A stretch of 33,264 nt of DNA from the NCBI GenBank assembly GCA_947259795.1, contig CAMYNJ010000010.1, positions 3,389 through 36,652 on the forward strand, read 5' to 3'. The notes below the pieces were generated by a model. The model searched no databases. It saw nothing but the letters and a program-made list of their open reading frames with translations, and was not told the DNA's origin. Origin of the DNA: an uncultured Alphaproteobacteria bacterium. Its GTDB lineage: Bacteria > Pseudomonadota > Alphaproteobacteria > UBA8366 > JADFVY01. The translations under genes were made by a program, and so were the position numbers. Position 1 is the first letter of the stretch. Each line of letters opens with the position of its first letter. Positions 1-7,470 of the stretch are shown here, in pieces.

Positions 1-1360
1 CCAGGCGACGGTCGATACGCTCGGCAACGGCGGACCGATTCTTTGCCGCATCCGAGTTCTCATCGACCACGAGAAGATACCGGGGCGCCGGGCCGCGCGA
101 CGGAATGAGCATTCGAAACCCCGGCAGATCGGCGAGACAGGATTCCACGAAATCCCCGGTCAGCTTCTCGCCGCAAATATCGCTGACAACCCCGGCGCGT
201 CCTGTGAATTCCAGCATCGGCGCACCGGGGCGCGCCCAGCCGCGCATACGAAAGCGATCGCCGGTGTCGTAGCGGTACAGCCCGCCATGATTGGTCATGA
301 CGAGCCGATACTCGCCTCCCTCGGCCAACTCGCCGCATAGCAGGGCCTGGCCACCGGCGTCGATGAATTCGTAGAACCCGCTGTTGAGGGCGAGAACGGG
401 AAAGGGGAAACCCTCCAGCGGAATCGTGACCGCGCCTTCGGTCGCCAGCAGCCCCTTTCCCTGTATCCGGCTGTGCGGAAAGCGCCGGGCCAGGTCGTCG
501 GCAAGCGGTTTCGCCGACGCGTCGGTCCAGCAGCTGATGGTGTCGAGCCGCGGCCAGATCGCATCCGTCGCCAACGGCCCGGCGCCCAGTACCGGCTCCA
601 GCCGCCGCGCGCGTTCGCGGCCGCCCGCCGGGTCCCGCGCGATATCCGCCAGCAAGTCCCCGGCCCGCCGTTCGATGGTATCCAGTATCGGAAACAGGAA
701 GGACGGACTCCAGATTGAAACAAGCGCGAGATCCCCGGCCCGCAACAAGGACAGCGCGGTCAGGTAGCGCCAGTCGTCGAAACTTTCGGCGCGCGCCACA
801 TCCATGCCCGCGACCGACAATTCCTGGAACGCGGAAGCCCCCGGCCCGAAATACAGGGCGTCGCTTTCGGCGCCGACCGGTATCCCCGCCTCCGTCCGCC
901 TTGCACGCCGTACGGCGGGGCTCAGCGCCCAGTAGGCGCACCCATGCGCGACGCGCGGCCTGCCACGTATGCAGTCGGCGAGCCACGGATATAGCGCACG
1001 TTGGAAAGCTGCCAGGCTGGCGGCCGTGCAAGGGATCGTCTTGCTTGCGCCGGAACTGCCGCCGGTTTCCTCGAACAAGACGATCGGCTCATTGGTAAGG
1101 ACGCTTGCGGTTCCGCCCGCGGCCGCCTCTATATCGGCGGCGAAACCGTCATAGCTGCGTATCGGAACGTTACTGCGGAACGCGGCCGGGTTGCCGATCT
1201 CCCCGAAATCATGTGCGCGGCCGAAACGGCTGGTCCTGTTCGCCGCCATTATCGCGGTCAACTGCTTATGCTGAGCGGCCGCGGGGTTTTCCAGGGCGCG
1301 GGCGTAATCCCGCCAGTGTGGCGCCGCGATTTCCCGAATCAGCCGCCAGCCCTCAATCAT
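1..1360 (-). CDS. GH3-family acyl-adenylate-forming enzyme (C-terminus cut by the window edge)
   Basis: About 453 codons are visible and the frame stays open to the window edge. Three GH3-like stretches can be read: a Ser/Gly-rich nucleotide loop ETGGSSGASK (residues 98-107), TNHGGLYRYDTGD (356-368) and SDICGEKL (near 391-400). Proteins of this fold adenylate a carboxylic acid and, in plants, join it to an amino acid; substrates of bacterial members are mostly unknown, and none can be named here. No signal peptide is evident, so a cytoplasmic location is inferred. The ATG at 1360 overlaps the TGA of the upstream gene (ATGA), which implies coupled translation. A LuxE- or phenylacetate-CoA-ligase-like enzyme is the alternative, but the LYRY-x-TGD block favours GH3. 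Confidence 0.8.
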   Translation of the reverse strand, partial: MIEGWRLIREIAAPHWRDYARALENPAAAQHKQLTAIMAANRTSRFGRAHDFGEIGNPAAFRSNVPIRSYDGFAADIEAAAGGTASVLTNEPIVLFEETGGSSGASKTIPCTAASLAAFQRALYPWLADCIRGRPRVAHGCAYWALSPAVRRARRTEAGIPVGAESDALYFGPGASAFQELSVAGMDVARAESFDDWRYLTALSLLRAGDLALVSIWSPSFLFPILDTIERRAGDLLADIARDPAGGRERARRLEPVLGAGPLATDAIWPRLDTISCWTDASAKPLADDLARRFPHSRIQGKGLLATEGAVTIPLEGFPFPVLALNSGFYEFIDAGGQALLCGELAEGGEYRLVMTNHGGLYRYDTGDRFRMRGWARPGAPMLEFTGRAGVVSDICGEKLTGDFVESCLADLPGFRMLIPSRGPAPRYLLVVDENSDAAKNRSAVAERIDRRL

Positions 1361-2253
1361 GCCTGATTCCCGAGAAAGCAGCGGCGGGCACAGGGTTTCA
1401 GATTGCTCTCCGCGACCTCCACCAGGCAGACCAGTTCGTCGCCATTCCGATAACCGGGATTTCGTTCCAGAAAGAAACGGACATCCGCCCGGTTTTTGTC
1501 CTTTTCGGGAATTTTCGCCACCCATTCCGACAGCCGGGTGGACGGCGCGGGGAAGCGGACTATTCCGGTGTTCCGGTCATAATTCTTGCCGAAGCGATCA
1601 TCCGCCAGCCGGTCCATCAGGGACTGAATATCGGGCGAGGTCGCGCAGTTCCAGGCAGGGTGGAACCGTTTAAAAAAGAGCGGCAGATAGCGATAGGTCC
1701 TGTGTCCTTTGACGATCAGGAACCAGTAGAGCGGTTCGTCCGGTCTTTGGGCCTTGGTTGTGGCCGCCAGACGAATGAAGGCGCGCGCGAGCGCCGGGTC
1801 GCCCCAATGGCTCTGCTCGACAACGGTGTCGCCGGAAAAAATGGCCCTGCCGCGGCCGCAACCTGAAGGCAGGTCAATAACCCTGACGGTAGTGAAACCC
1901 CGGATTCGGCGCCGGTCATCGACAAGCAGGATGACGCTGTCTTTTTCCCGGAGATCCCGCTCGAATAGATCACGCGTAACACCCACGTAATAACGTGAGA
2001 ATACCCGGAACATTTCGTCCACATTGTTCGAGGTGAGGGATAGGGCCGGGACAAGGTCTTCCGTCAGGACGGTTCGTGCCGCAGTCGATGTCGGATCGTC
2101 ATGCTGATGGGATTCCTGGCGGACAGGGGACGATTCCGGTCTTACGGACAAACCATCAATCGGATCTAGCCTCTCGAACATGTTACCCTGCATGATGTTC
2201 ATTACGAACCTGTTGGACGAGACAAGGCGACGATAGCACCCCCCTGCCAGCAT
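1357..2253 (-). CDS. Hypothetical protein with GNAT-like features, coupled to the GH3 gene
   Basis: Up to 298 residues. No named family was recognised with certainty. The middle resembles the GNAT acyltransferase fold: a strand RRRIRGFTTVRVID, then GRAIFSGDTVVEQSHWG followed by a helix, then YWFLIVKGHRTYRYLPLFF. The start is uncertain. ATG 2253 has no clear ribosome site. ATG 2202, 2193 and 2181 are in frame, and 2181 follows CAGGGTAAC, so the mature protein may begin MFERLDPIDG. The stop overlaps the GH3 start by four bases, so the two probably act on one product, for example as an acyl or aminoacyl transferase with an acid-activating enzyme. That role is inference. Confidence 0.6.
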   Translation of the reverse strand: MLAGGCYRRLVSSNRFVMNIMQGNMFERLDPIDGLSVRPESSPVRQESHQHDDPTSTAARTVLTEDLVPALSLTSNNVDEMFRVFSRYYVGVTRDLFERDLREKDSVILLVDDRRRIRGFTTVRVIDLPSGCGRGRAIFSGDTVVEQSHWGDPALARAFIRLAATTKAQRPDEPLYWFLIVKGHRTYRYLPLFFKRFHPAWNCATSPDIQSLMDRLADDRFGKNYDRNTGIVRFPAPSTRLSEWVAKIPEKDKNRADVRFFLERNPGYRNGDELVCLVEVAESNLKPCARRCFLGNQA

Positions 2254-2356
2254 CCCGACGTTACCAAGTTAAGATAAATGGGGAACGTGCGTAAGTTTAA
2301 CCTGCATGCAAACACCCATCTTTTCAAAACAAGCCCAGAGATTGAACTGGGACGGC

Positions 2357-2375
2357 ATTCTACACATGGTAGAAT
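2357..2375. promoter_or_regulatory. Perfect 7+5+7 palindrome, candidate operator
   Basis: ATTCTAC-ACATG-GTAGAAT has perfect seven-base arms around a five-base centre and overlaps the proposed -10 box of the GNAT-like/GH3 pair. A dimeric repressor site is the simplest reading. It does not match a lux box convincingly. Confidence 0.4.
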
Positions 2376-2399
2376 AAATGAAACAGCATCAAAGGCCAA
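2371..2399 (-). promoter_or_regulatory. Candidate promoter of the GNAT-like/GH3 pair
   Basis: Reading the minus strand, TTGGCC (2399-2394), 17 bases, then TATTCT (2376-2371) gives a sigma-70-like pair with four of six matches in each box. It would leave a leader of roughly 110 to 185 bases depending on the chosen start. The -10 box lies inside the palindrome at 2357-2375. Confidence 0.3.
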
Positions 2400-2460
2400 G
2401 GTTGGCCGCTTGCGCGAGGAAACCAGTATCGTATGGCCTCGCAGGAAATGCATAGGCTAC

Positions 2461-2476
2461 GGTCTGCACACAGACC
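2461..2476. repeat. Short inverted repeat in the 2254-2757 gap
   Basis: GGTCTG-CACA-CAGACC has perfect six-base arms and a four-base loop. No U-tract follows on either strand, so it is not a classical terminator. The 2254-2757 gap otherwise holds AT-richer sequence, the palindrome at 2357-2375, an eight-base TGCATGCA at 2303-2310 and a possible small gene at 2554; no conserved protein was recognised in it. Confidence 0.3.
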
Positions 2477-2553
2477 CTCTACATCTCAATAACTCAGGGT
2501 CAACCGGCGGGGAGCTTGGCCGAATGTCGAATAGAATCAGGAGGCAAGCAACG

Positions 2554-2673
2554 ATGTTTGAAGGAGATGGCGCAGCACTGCCGGCGGGCTGGCTGAAGAT
2601 TTCCGCCGCGTTCTCCACCAACTCCAGGCAGGTCCTTCCGCCCGAAATTGTGCCCGGCAGCGAATCGAGTTAA
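2554..2673 (+). CDS. Possible 39-residue small protein
   Basis: The ATG at 2554 follows a strong AGGAGG site nine bases upstream and opens a 39-codon frame beginning MFEGDGAALPAGWLKI and ending in TAA. There is no recognised family, transmembrane segment or signal peptide. It converges on the prpD end at 2758. The good ribosome site is the only positive evidence; it may be chance or the remnant of a lost gene. Confidence 0.2.
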   Translation: MFEGDGAALPAGWLKISAAFSTNSRQVLPPEIVPGSESS

Positions 2674-2757
2674 CGTGTCACTGTCGGCGGCTGCCCAAGC
2701 TGCCCCGCGGTCTCCAATACCAGCAGTAACATCGACTCGTTTATACAGCCCGTCGGA

Positions 2758-4317
2758 TCATCCCGAGCCGTTGTCGCCGGCCCGGTCGAAAAGTCCGCGC
2801 GGCCCGTCCGCCACGCGATCCGCAGGCAGGGTAACGGTGAGGGAACGCAACTTGCCCGCAGGCAGCATCGCGAGGCCATGGGCTACGTCCAGGAAGCGTT
2901 CGCGTTCCGGCTCCGTCGCCAGATCTTCGGTCAGGAGGCGCAGCTTGCGCTCGTAGTCTGCGCGGGTCCATGGCCTTGCGCCGCGGGGATGGCAGTTGGC
3001 TACGGGCAGTTCACCCTCTATCACCCGGCCATCCTCGTAGGTGATGACGGCGCGCGCGCCGTGGTCCTTCTCCAGCGGCGGCGGATCGTCGAAGCGCCGG
3101 TTCCACTCGTCGTCTTCGACCGTCACCACCTTGCGCCACAAGGCGACGAAGGCGGGGTCGGCTATGCGCGCCGGATCGTAGCTGCGCTCGTGATGCCATT
3201 CGCCGTCCACCAGGGCGCGGGCGAACTGGAACATGGCGCTGTGGTCGAGGGTTTCGCGGGTTGCCGCCGGATCCCATTTTTCCGGATCGCCGGAACCGGC
3301 GCCCATTACCACATGGGTCAACCGCTTGGTGCGCAACTCGATGCGCTCGATATGTTCGAGGTCGGTGATCCGCGGCCGCATGCGGAAGGCCAGGTCGATG
3401 ATGGCCTGCCCATGGTAGCCGGCGGAATGTTCCTTCGGGTATGTCTCCAGGATCGCCCGACAGGGCAGCCCGGGTGCGGGCAGCGGCACATGGCAGACCT
3501 GGTCCGGACCGCCCAGCAACACGGCGATGATACCGTAATCCCCCTCCCAGATCGGCGACGGGCTGGTCTCGCCGCGCATCGCCCGGTCGATGGCCTCTAT
3601 AGCCGCCTTGCCTACATGGCCGGGGGCACAGGCCTTCCAGGAGGATATGGTTCCCTTGCGCGCCTGCCTTGTGCCGATTGACACATGGGCAGCTTGCTGT
3701 ACCGCCTGATATATGATTTCCGCCGGCAATCGCAGCATGGCGCCCAGCCCCGCCGCAACGGCCGGTCCCAGATGGGCGACATGATCGATGCGGTAGGGGT
3801 TCAGCGCGATGCCTTTGACCAGGCCGATCTGAATTTCGTAGGCGACGAGGATTCCCCGCAAGAGGTCTTCGCCCGGCAACTCGCACTGCTGCGCCACTGC
3901 GATCAGCGGTGCGATGGTGTCGCCGGGGTGGCTGGAATCCCGAGAGAAAAAACTGTCGTGGAAGTCCAGTTCCCGCACGGCCGTAGCGTTGGCCCATGCC
4001 GCCCAGCCGCAATCCACCAAACGGCCTTGGGGCAACCCGAGAATATTGGCACCGCCCTCTCGCGGAAAGCAGAGCGCCTGGGCGCGCGCCGCGCATACGG
4101 GGGCGCGATTGACGGCCGCCAGGGCCACGGCGGTGTTTTCTATGATGCGGTTCACAGCCATTTCCACGGCTTGCCCGTCCAGCGGGGCCGGCCGGGAAGC
4201 CAGTTCGGCGATGTGCCAGGCCAGCTGTTCCTGTCTGGGCGTGGTCTGACCGGCCGGTTGCGGTCTTACTGTATGGGTGACGATTCTTGCGGCCTCTTTC
4301 GGCTGTGGCGCGGTCAC
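2758..4317 (-). CDS. prpD: MmgE/PrpD family protein, 2-methylcitrate dehydratase type
   Basis: 519 residues. Family blocks: ELDFHD (about 116-121), SSHPGD (128-133), RIDHVAHLGP, TRQARKGTISSWKA, then RAMRGETSPSPIWEGDYG. This pattern follows true PrpD, which dehydrates 2-methylcitrate to 2-methyl-cis-aconitate in propionate breakdown, more closely than the other three MmgE/PrpD proteins in this window. No prpB or prpC is nearby, and the gene is last in a tctC-tctB-tctA-prpD operon. It may therefore act on an imported tricarboxylate rather than on propionate-derived methylcitrate. It starts with GTG at 4317, overlapping the tctA stop (GTGA). Confidence 0.85.
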   Translation of the reverse strand: MTAPQPKEAARIVTHTVRPQPAGQTTPRQEQLAWHIAELASRPAPLDGQAVEMAVNRIIENTAVALAAVNRAPVCAARAQALCFPREGGANILGLPQGRLVDCGWAAWANATAVRELDFHDSFFSRDSSHPGDTIAPLIAVAQQCELPGEDLLRGILVAYEIQIGLVKGIALNPYRIDHVAHLGPAVAAGLGAMLRLPAEIIYQAVQQAAHVSIGTRQARKGTISSWKACAPGHVGKAAIEAIDRAMRGETSPSPIWEGDYGIIAVLLGGPDQVCHVPLPAPGLPCRAILETYPKEHSAGYHGQAIIDLAFRMRPRITDLEHIERIELRTKRLTHVVMGAGSGDPEKWDPAATRETLDHSAMFQFARALVDGEWHHERSYDPARIADPAFVALWRKVVTVEDDEWNRRFDDPPPLEKDHGARAVITYEDGRVIEGELPVANCHPRGARPWTRADYERKLRLLTEDLATEPERERFLDVAHGLAMLPAGKLRSLTVTLPADRVADGPRGLFDRAGDNGSG

Positions 4318-5840
4318 TGGCCGGGCTCCTGGCTGGCCAATCGTTCTTCGGCCTTACGGCGCGCTTCGCGCTTCGCCATATGGATGTCGCGGGCCGCCGA
4401 TCCGATGACGAACACGGCTGCGGCGATCAGCAACCCAAGCGAGATGGGATCCTCGATGAAAATTATGTGATCGCCGTCGGTCAGTTGCAGGGCGCGCCGG
4501 TAGTTGGCTTCGATCAGGTAACCGAGAACCAGCCCCAGTACCATCGGCAGGAAGGGAAAGCCCAAAAGCCGCATGAAATAGCCGACGGCCCCTGCGCCCA
4601 GCATGATGTACAGATCGAACAGGCTGTGGTTGATCGAGTAAATGCCCGACAGGACGAGCGCATAGATACAGGCCAGCAGGTAGGGCTTGGGCCGGTTGAC
4701 CAGCCAGATCGCCGGGGTCAGAACCGCCATGCCGATGAAAAACAGGGACAGGTTCGCCACGGCCAGCCCACTGAATAGGCCGTAGACGAAATCGGGATTG
4801 CGATCGAACAGAAGCGGACCCGGCTGCAAGCCGTGGATCAGTAATCCGCCCAGCAGTATCGCCGTGGAATTCGAGCCGGGAATGCCGAAGCTGAGCAATG
4901 GGACCAGGGCGGTGCTGGCCACGGTATTGTTTGCGCATTCCGGGGCGGCAATTCCTTCCGGTGCGCCCTTGCCGAATTTTTCGGGCTCCTTCGACCAGCG
5001 CCGGGCCTCGTTATAGGACATGAAGGCAGCGATGGAGCCGCCGGCGCCGGGCATGCAACCCTCGAATATGCCAATGCCGCTGCCGATGCCCTGGGCTTTC
5101 CAGAGGCGACGCCAATTCCTGAAACTGGGTAGTCTGATGCGGCTCTGCGTATGTTCCGCCTTGCGCCATTCCGGGCGACCCGCCTGCACCAGCAACTCGC
5201 TGACCGCGAACAGGCCGACCATGACGAGAATAAACTCGATACCGCCCAGCAGTTCGGCCTGGTGGAACGTATAACGGCTGACACCGGACAGCGGATCGGT
5301 GCCGACCGTGGCGATCATCAGCCCTGCCACGCCGGCCATAAGCCCCTTGACCAGCGATCCGGTGGACAGCGAGGCGATGACGCTGATACCCAGGATGCCG
5401 AGCGAGAAATAGGCCGGGAAGCTGAAGGCAAGCGCAACGCTAGCCAGGGGCTCGGTGAACAGGACCAGGAACGACAGCCCGATGAAGCCCCCGGTAACGC
5501 CGGAAACCAGCGAGATGCCCAGCGCCTCGCCGCCTCGGCCCTGTTTCTGCATCTCGTAACCATCCACCGAGGTGGCGGCGGCGGCGTTCGTCCCCGGCGT
5601 GCGGATCAGGATGGCCGGGATCGAGCCGCCATATTCCGCCCCCACATAGGTTGAGGCGAGCAGCACGATCGCCGGAATGGGATCCATGCCGTAGGTGAAT
5701 GGCAGCAGCAACGCCATCGTAATGGAAGGCGATATGCCCGGCAGGGCGCCGCCAAGAATGCCCCAAACGACACCGCCGACAGCAGCGAACACGACGGGCG
5801 TTGTCGTCAGCGCCTGCCACGCATAACCCAGGCCTTCCAT
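4314..5840 (-). CDS. tctA: Tripartite tricarboxylate transporter, large permease TctA
   Basis: 508 residues and about a dozen hydrophobic helices. TctA signatures are visible: GILGGALPGISPSITMALLLP near the N-terminus (about residues 27-47), then ASTYVGAEYGGSIPAILIRT-PGT, and a second half with EGCMPGAGGSIAAF and SFGIPGSNSTAILLGGL. With TctB and the periplasmic TctC it forms an ion-gradient-driven uptake system for citrate-like carboxylates. The ATG at 5840 follows GAGGAGAGATC. It lies 29 bases after tctB, and its stop overlaps the prpD start, which ties the transporter to that enzyme. Confidence 0.93.
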   Translation of the reverse strand: MEGLGYAWQALTTTPVVFAAVGGVVWGILGGALPGISPSITMALLLPFTYGMDPIPAIVLLASTYVGAEYGGSIPAILIRTPGTNAAAATSVDGYEMQKQGRGGEALGISLVSGVTGGFIGLSFLVLFTEPLASVALAFSFPAYFSLGILGISVIASLSTGSLVKGLMAGVAGLMIATVGTDPLSGVSRYTFHQAELLGGIEFILVMVGLFAVSELLVQAGRPEWRKAEHTQSRIRLPSFRNWRRLWKAQGIGSGIGIFEGCMPGAGGSIAAFMSYNEARRWSKEPEKFGKGAPEGIAAPECANNTVASTALVPLLSFGIPGSNSTAILLGGLLIHGLQPGPLLFDRNPDFVYGLFSGLAVANLSLFFIGMAVLTPAIWLVNRPKPYLLACIYALVLSGIYSINHSLFDLYIMLGAGAVGYFMRLLGFPFLPMVLGLVLGYLIEANYRRALQLTDGDHIIFIEDPISLGLLIAAAVFVIGSAARDIHMAKREARRKAEERLASQEPGQ

Positions 5841-5869
5841 GATCTCTCCTCAGTGGCGGGTTTCGGTGG

Positions 5870-6418
5870 TCACGTAAACAGCAAAGGCCAGAACCCCGGC
5901 GGTAAGGGGATGTCCAGGAAACGCACGAACAACAGATAGAAGAAGACGGCGACGCCAACCGACAGCAGCAGGAGCTTGCGGTCGGGTCGCGCCTGCATGT
6001 AGCCGGCCACCCCGAAGACTAGCAGGGCGATGCTCAGCATATAGCCGAGATAGGGAACGGCAATCAGGTATGTAATACCGAATCCCAGCATACCCGCCGC
6101 CCGCAGGTGCCGCTTGCCCCGCGAGACGGCGTCTCCCCGGTCTTTTGGTGCCGCCGTCGCCGCGTCAACCGGCGCCCCCGCATCGGTGGTAGCGTCCGCC
6201 GTGGCCCGCCGGGTGATAACCTCGATCGCCAGGGCGCGAAGGATCAGGATAAGTGCCAGACCGCCGAGAGCATAGGCCAAAGCCTTGGGCATGGCCGCCG
6301 CGTTGACCGCGCCATCCAGTGGGCTGATCGGAATCTGGTCGGCGCCGTACCAGTAGACGCCGGCCAGAACCATTGTTGCGAACCCGATCCAGATATCCCT
6401 GGGAATCCGGTACAGCAT
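5870..6418 (-). CDS. tctB: Tripartite tricarboxylate transporter, small permease TctB
   Basis: 182 residues starting MLYRIPRDIWIGF. There are four predicted hydrophobic segments: two before an Ala/Thr-rich hydrophilic loop (roughly residues 70-100 from this start) and two after it, ending FLDIPLPPGFWPL, a typical TctB tail. I chose the ATG at 6418 because GGGGAAGG precedes it at good spacing; an in-frame GTG at 6442 would add eight residues. It sits between tctC (33 bases upstream) and tctA. Confidence 0.88.
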   Translation of the reverse strand: MLYRIPRDIWIGFATMVLAGVYWYGADQIPISPLDGAVNAAAMPKALAYALGGLALILILRALAIEVITRRATADATTDAGAPVDAATAAPKDRGDAVSRGKRHLRAAGMLGFGITYLIAVPYLGYMLSIALLVFGVAGYMQARPDRKLLLLSVGVAVFFYLLFVRFLDIPLPPGFWPLLFT

Positions 6419-6451
6419 CGCCGCCTTCCCCTTTGCGACCACCCGCAGCGC

Positions 6452-7333
6452 TTAGTCCTTGGTGATCTTGTACTTCACAAAGAACTCCTTCTGCTCGGCG
6501 GCGAAGTCATTCAGGAACTTTTTGTACTCGTCGCTCGGCATCACGGTGGGCACCAGGCTTTGGGCCGTGTACCAGGCCTTGAATTCCGGCACGGCCAGGA
6601 CATCATTGATGCCCTTCAACCAGGCCGCCTTGATGTCGCCGGGCAGGCCCTTGGGTCCCGCGATCCCGCGGAACTTGTTGATTACCAGATCGATGCCCTG
6701 CTCGCGCGCGGTGGCGACATCGGGGAAGGTATCCAGCCGTTCCTTGGTGTAGGTGGCGATGAGGCGAACCTCACCGGCTTCGAGTTGGGCGCTCAGTTCC
6801 TGGATTTCGCCGATACCCGCGCTGACCGTTTTCTCCATCACCTGACGGTCCAGCGATCCCGGAGTGGTGACCCCGAACCGCACCGACTTCGGATCCTTGA
6901 GGGCGGCGTCGACCAGCGCTCTGAGGTCCTTGTGCGGACTGTCGGCGCGCACATAGACGATCTGCGGGTCAAGAAACACGTTCACCACGCCTTCCAGATC
7001 CTTATAGGTATACTGGAGGTCGGCAAGAAGCGAGGTGTTGATGAAGGTCGGCGTGGTGCCATAGAAAATCGACCCGTCGGCCGGCGAGGTGGCGAGCTTC
7101 GCGATGGCCTTGGCGCCGCTGCCGCCGCGCACGTTCTCGACCACGAAATTCACACCCATAACCGGCCCGAGATGCTTGGTCATTTCCCGCAGAAACACGT
7201 CGGTGCCGCCGCCCGCTTTCGAATGGGTGATCAGAGTCACAGTGTCGTGGGGATATTTCTGGGCAACCGCCGCCGTGGACATGGCCGCCGCCATGACGGC
7301 CGCCGCAAACATCGTGCTGATCGTGCGAAACAT
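6452..7333 (-). CDS. tctC: Periplasmic tricarboxylate-binding protein TctC/Bug family, probably internally shortened
   Basis: 293 residues with a Sec signal peptide (cleavage about AAVA-QK, residue 24). Bug/TctC blocks follow: PHDTVTLITHSKAGGGTD, then VVENVRGGSGAKA, and late FPDVATAREQGIDLV and FRGIAGPKGLP. Family members are usually about 320 residues. Here LDRQVMEK (162-168) runs almost straight into GIGEIQEL (173-180), where relatives have about 25-30 further residues carrying the glycine-rich ligand-contact loop. The reading frame is intact, so the protein is made but its binding may be impaired. The start follows GGGAGGAAAACA. It is the first gene of the tct-prpD operon. Confidence 0.85.
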   Translation of the reverse strand: MFRTISTMFAAAVMAAAMSTAAVAQKYPHDTVTLITHSKAGGGTDVFLREMTKHLGPVMGVNFVVENVRGGSGAKAIAKLATSPADGSIFYGTTPTFINTSLLADLQYTYKDLEGVVNVFLDPQIVYVRADSPHKDLRALVDAALKDPKSVRFGVTTPGSLDRQVMEKTVSAGIGEIQELSAQLEAGEVRLIATYTKERLDTFPDVATAREQGIDLVINKFRGIAGPKGLPGDIKAAWLKGINDVLAVPEFKAWYTAQSLVPTVMPSDEYKKFLNDFAAEQKEFFVKYKITKD

Positions 7334-7392
7334 TGTTTTCCTCCCTGTTCATTTTGTCTTTGGCTATCGAATAACTTACTGCCGAAGTATTG

Positions 7393-7421
7393 CTGACAAG
7401 GTGACTCCGAAACGTCATTAT
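7393..7421 (+). promoter_or_regulatory. Candidate promoter of the plus-strand prpD-like gene at 7471
   Basis: CTGACA (7393-7398), 17 bases, CATTAT (7416-7421). The expected transcription start near 7428 falls inside the palindrome at 7425-7438, so a bound regulator would block initiation. Confidence 0.35.
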
Positions 7422-7424
7422 GTC

Positions 7425-7438
7425 AATCGTCGACAATT
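7425..7438. promoter_or_regulatory. Candidate GntR operator 1 (tctC / prpD-like divergent region)
   Basis: AATCGTCGACAATT is a 14-base palindrome with one mismatched pair. Its core ATCGT-CG-ACAAT matches the site at 9657-9668 (ATTGT-TG-ACAAT). FCD-type GntR proteins typically bind short repeats with a GT..AC core. The site lies between tctC (minus) and the prpD-like gene (plus), where it could control both. Confidence 0.45.
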
Positions 7439-7470
7439 TCCGATTCTGCAGTCTTTACCGGGAGAATGCC

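Noticed and set aside
60-1031. 323-codon minus-strand frame over the GH3 gene
   Set aside because: It is out of frame with the GH3 motifs, which run through the whole region in the adjacent frame to the window edge.
2357-2375. Lux-box reading of the palindrome
   Set aside because: The arms do not match the known lux-box consensus, and no luxR or luxI gene is in the window.
2278-2673. 131-codon plus-strand frame in the 2254-2757 gap
   Set aside because: No family resemblance and no ribosome site at its start; only the last 39 codons, with AGGAGG, are kept as a weak candidate.
3011-4096. Long open frame antiparallel/out of frame to prpD
   Set aside because: The composition is Arg/Pro/Gly-rich and shadow-like, and the prpD frame carries all the family motifs.
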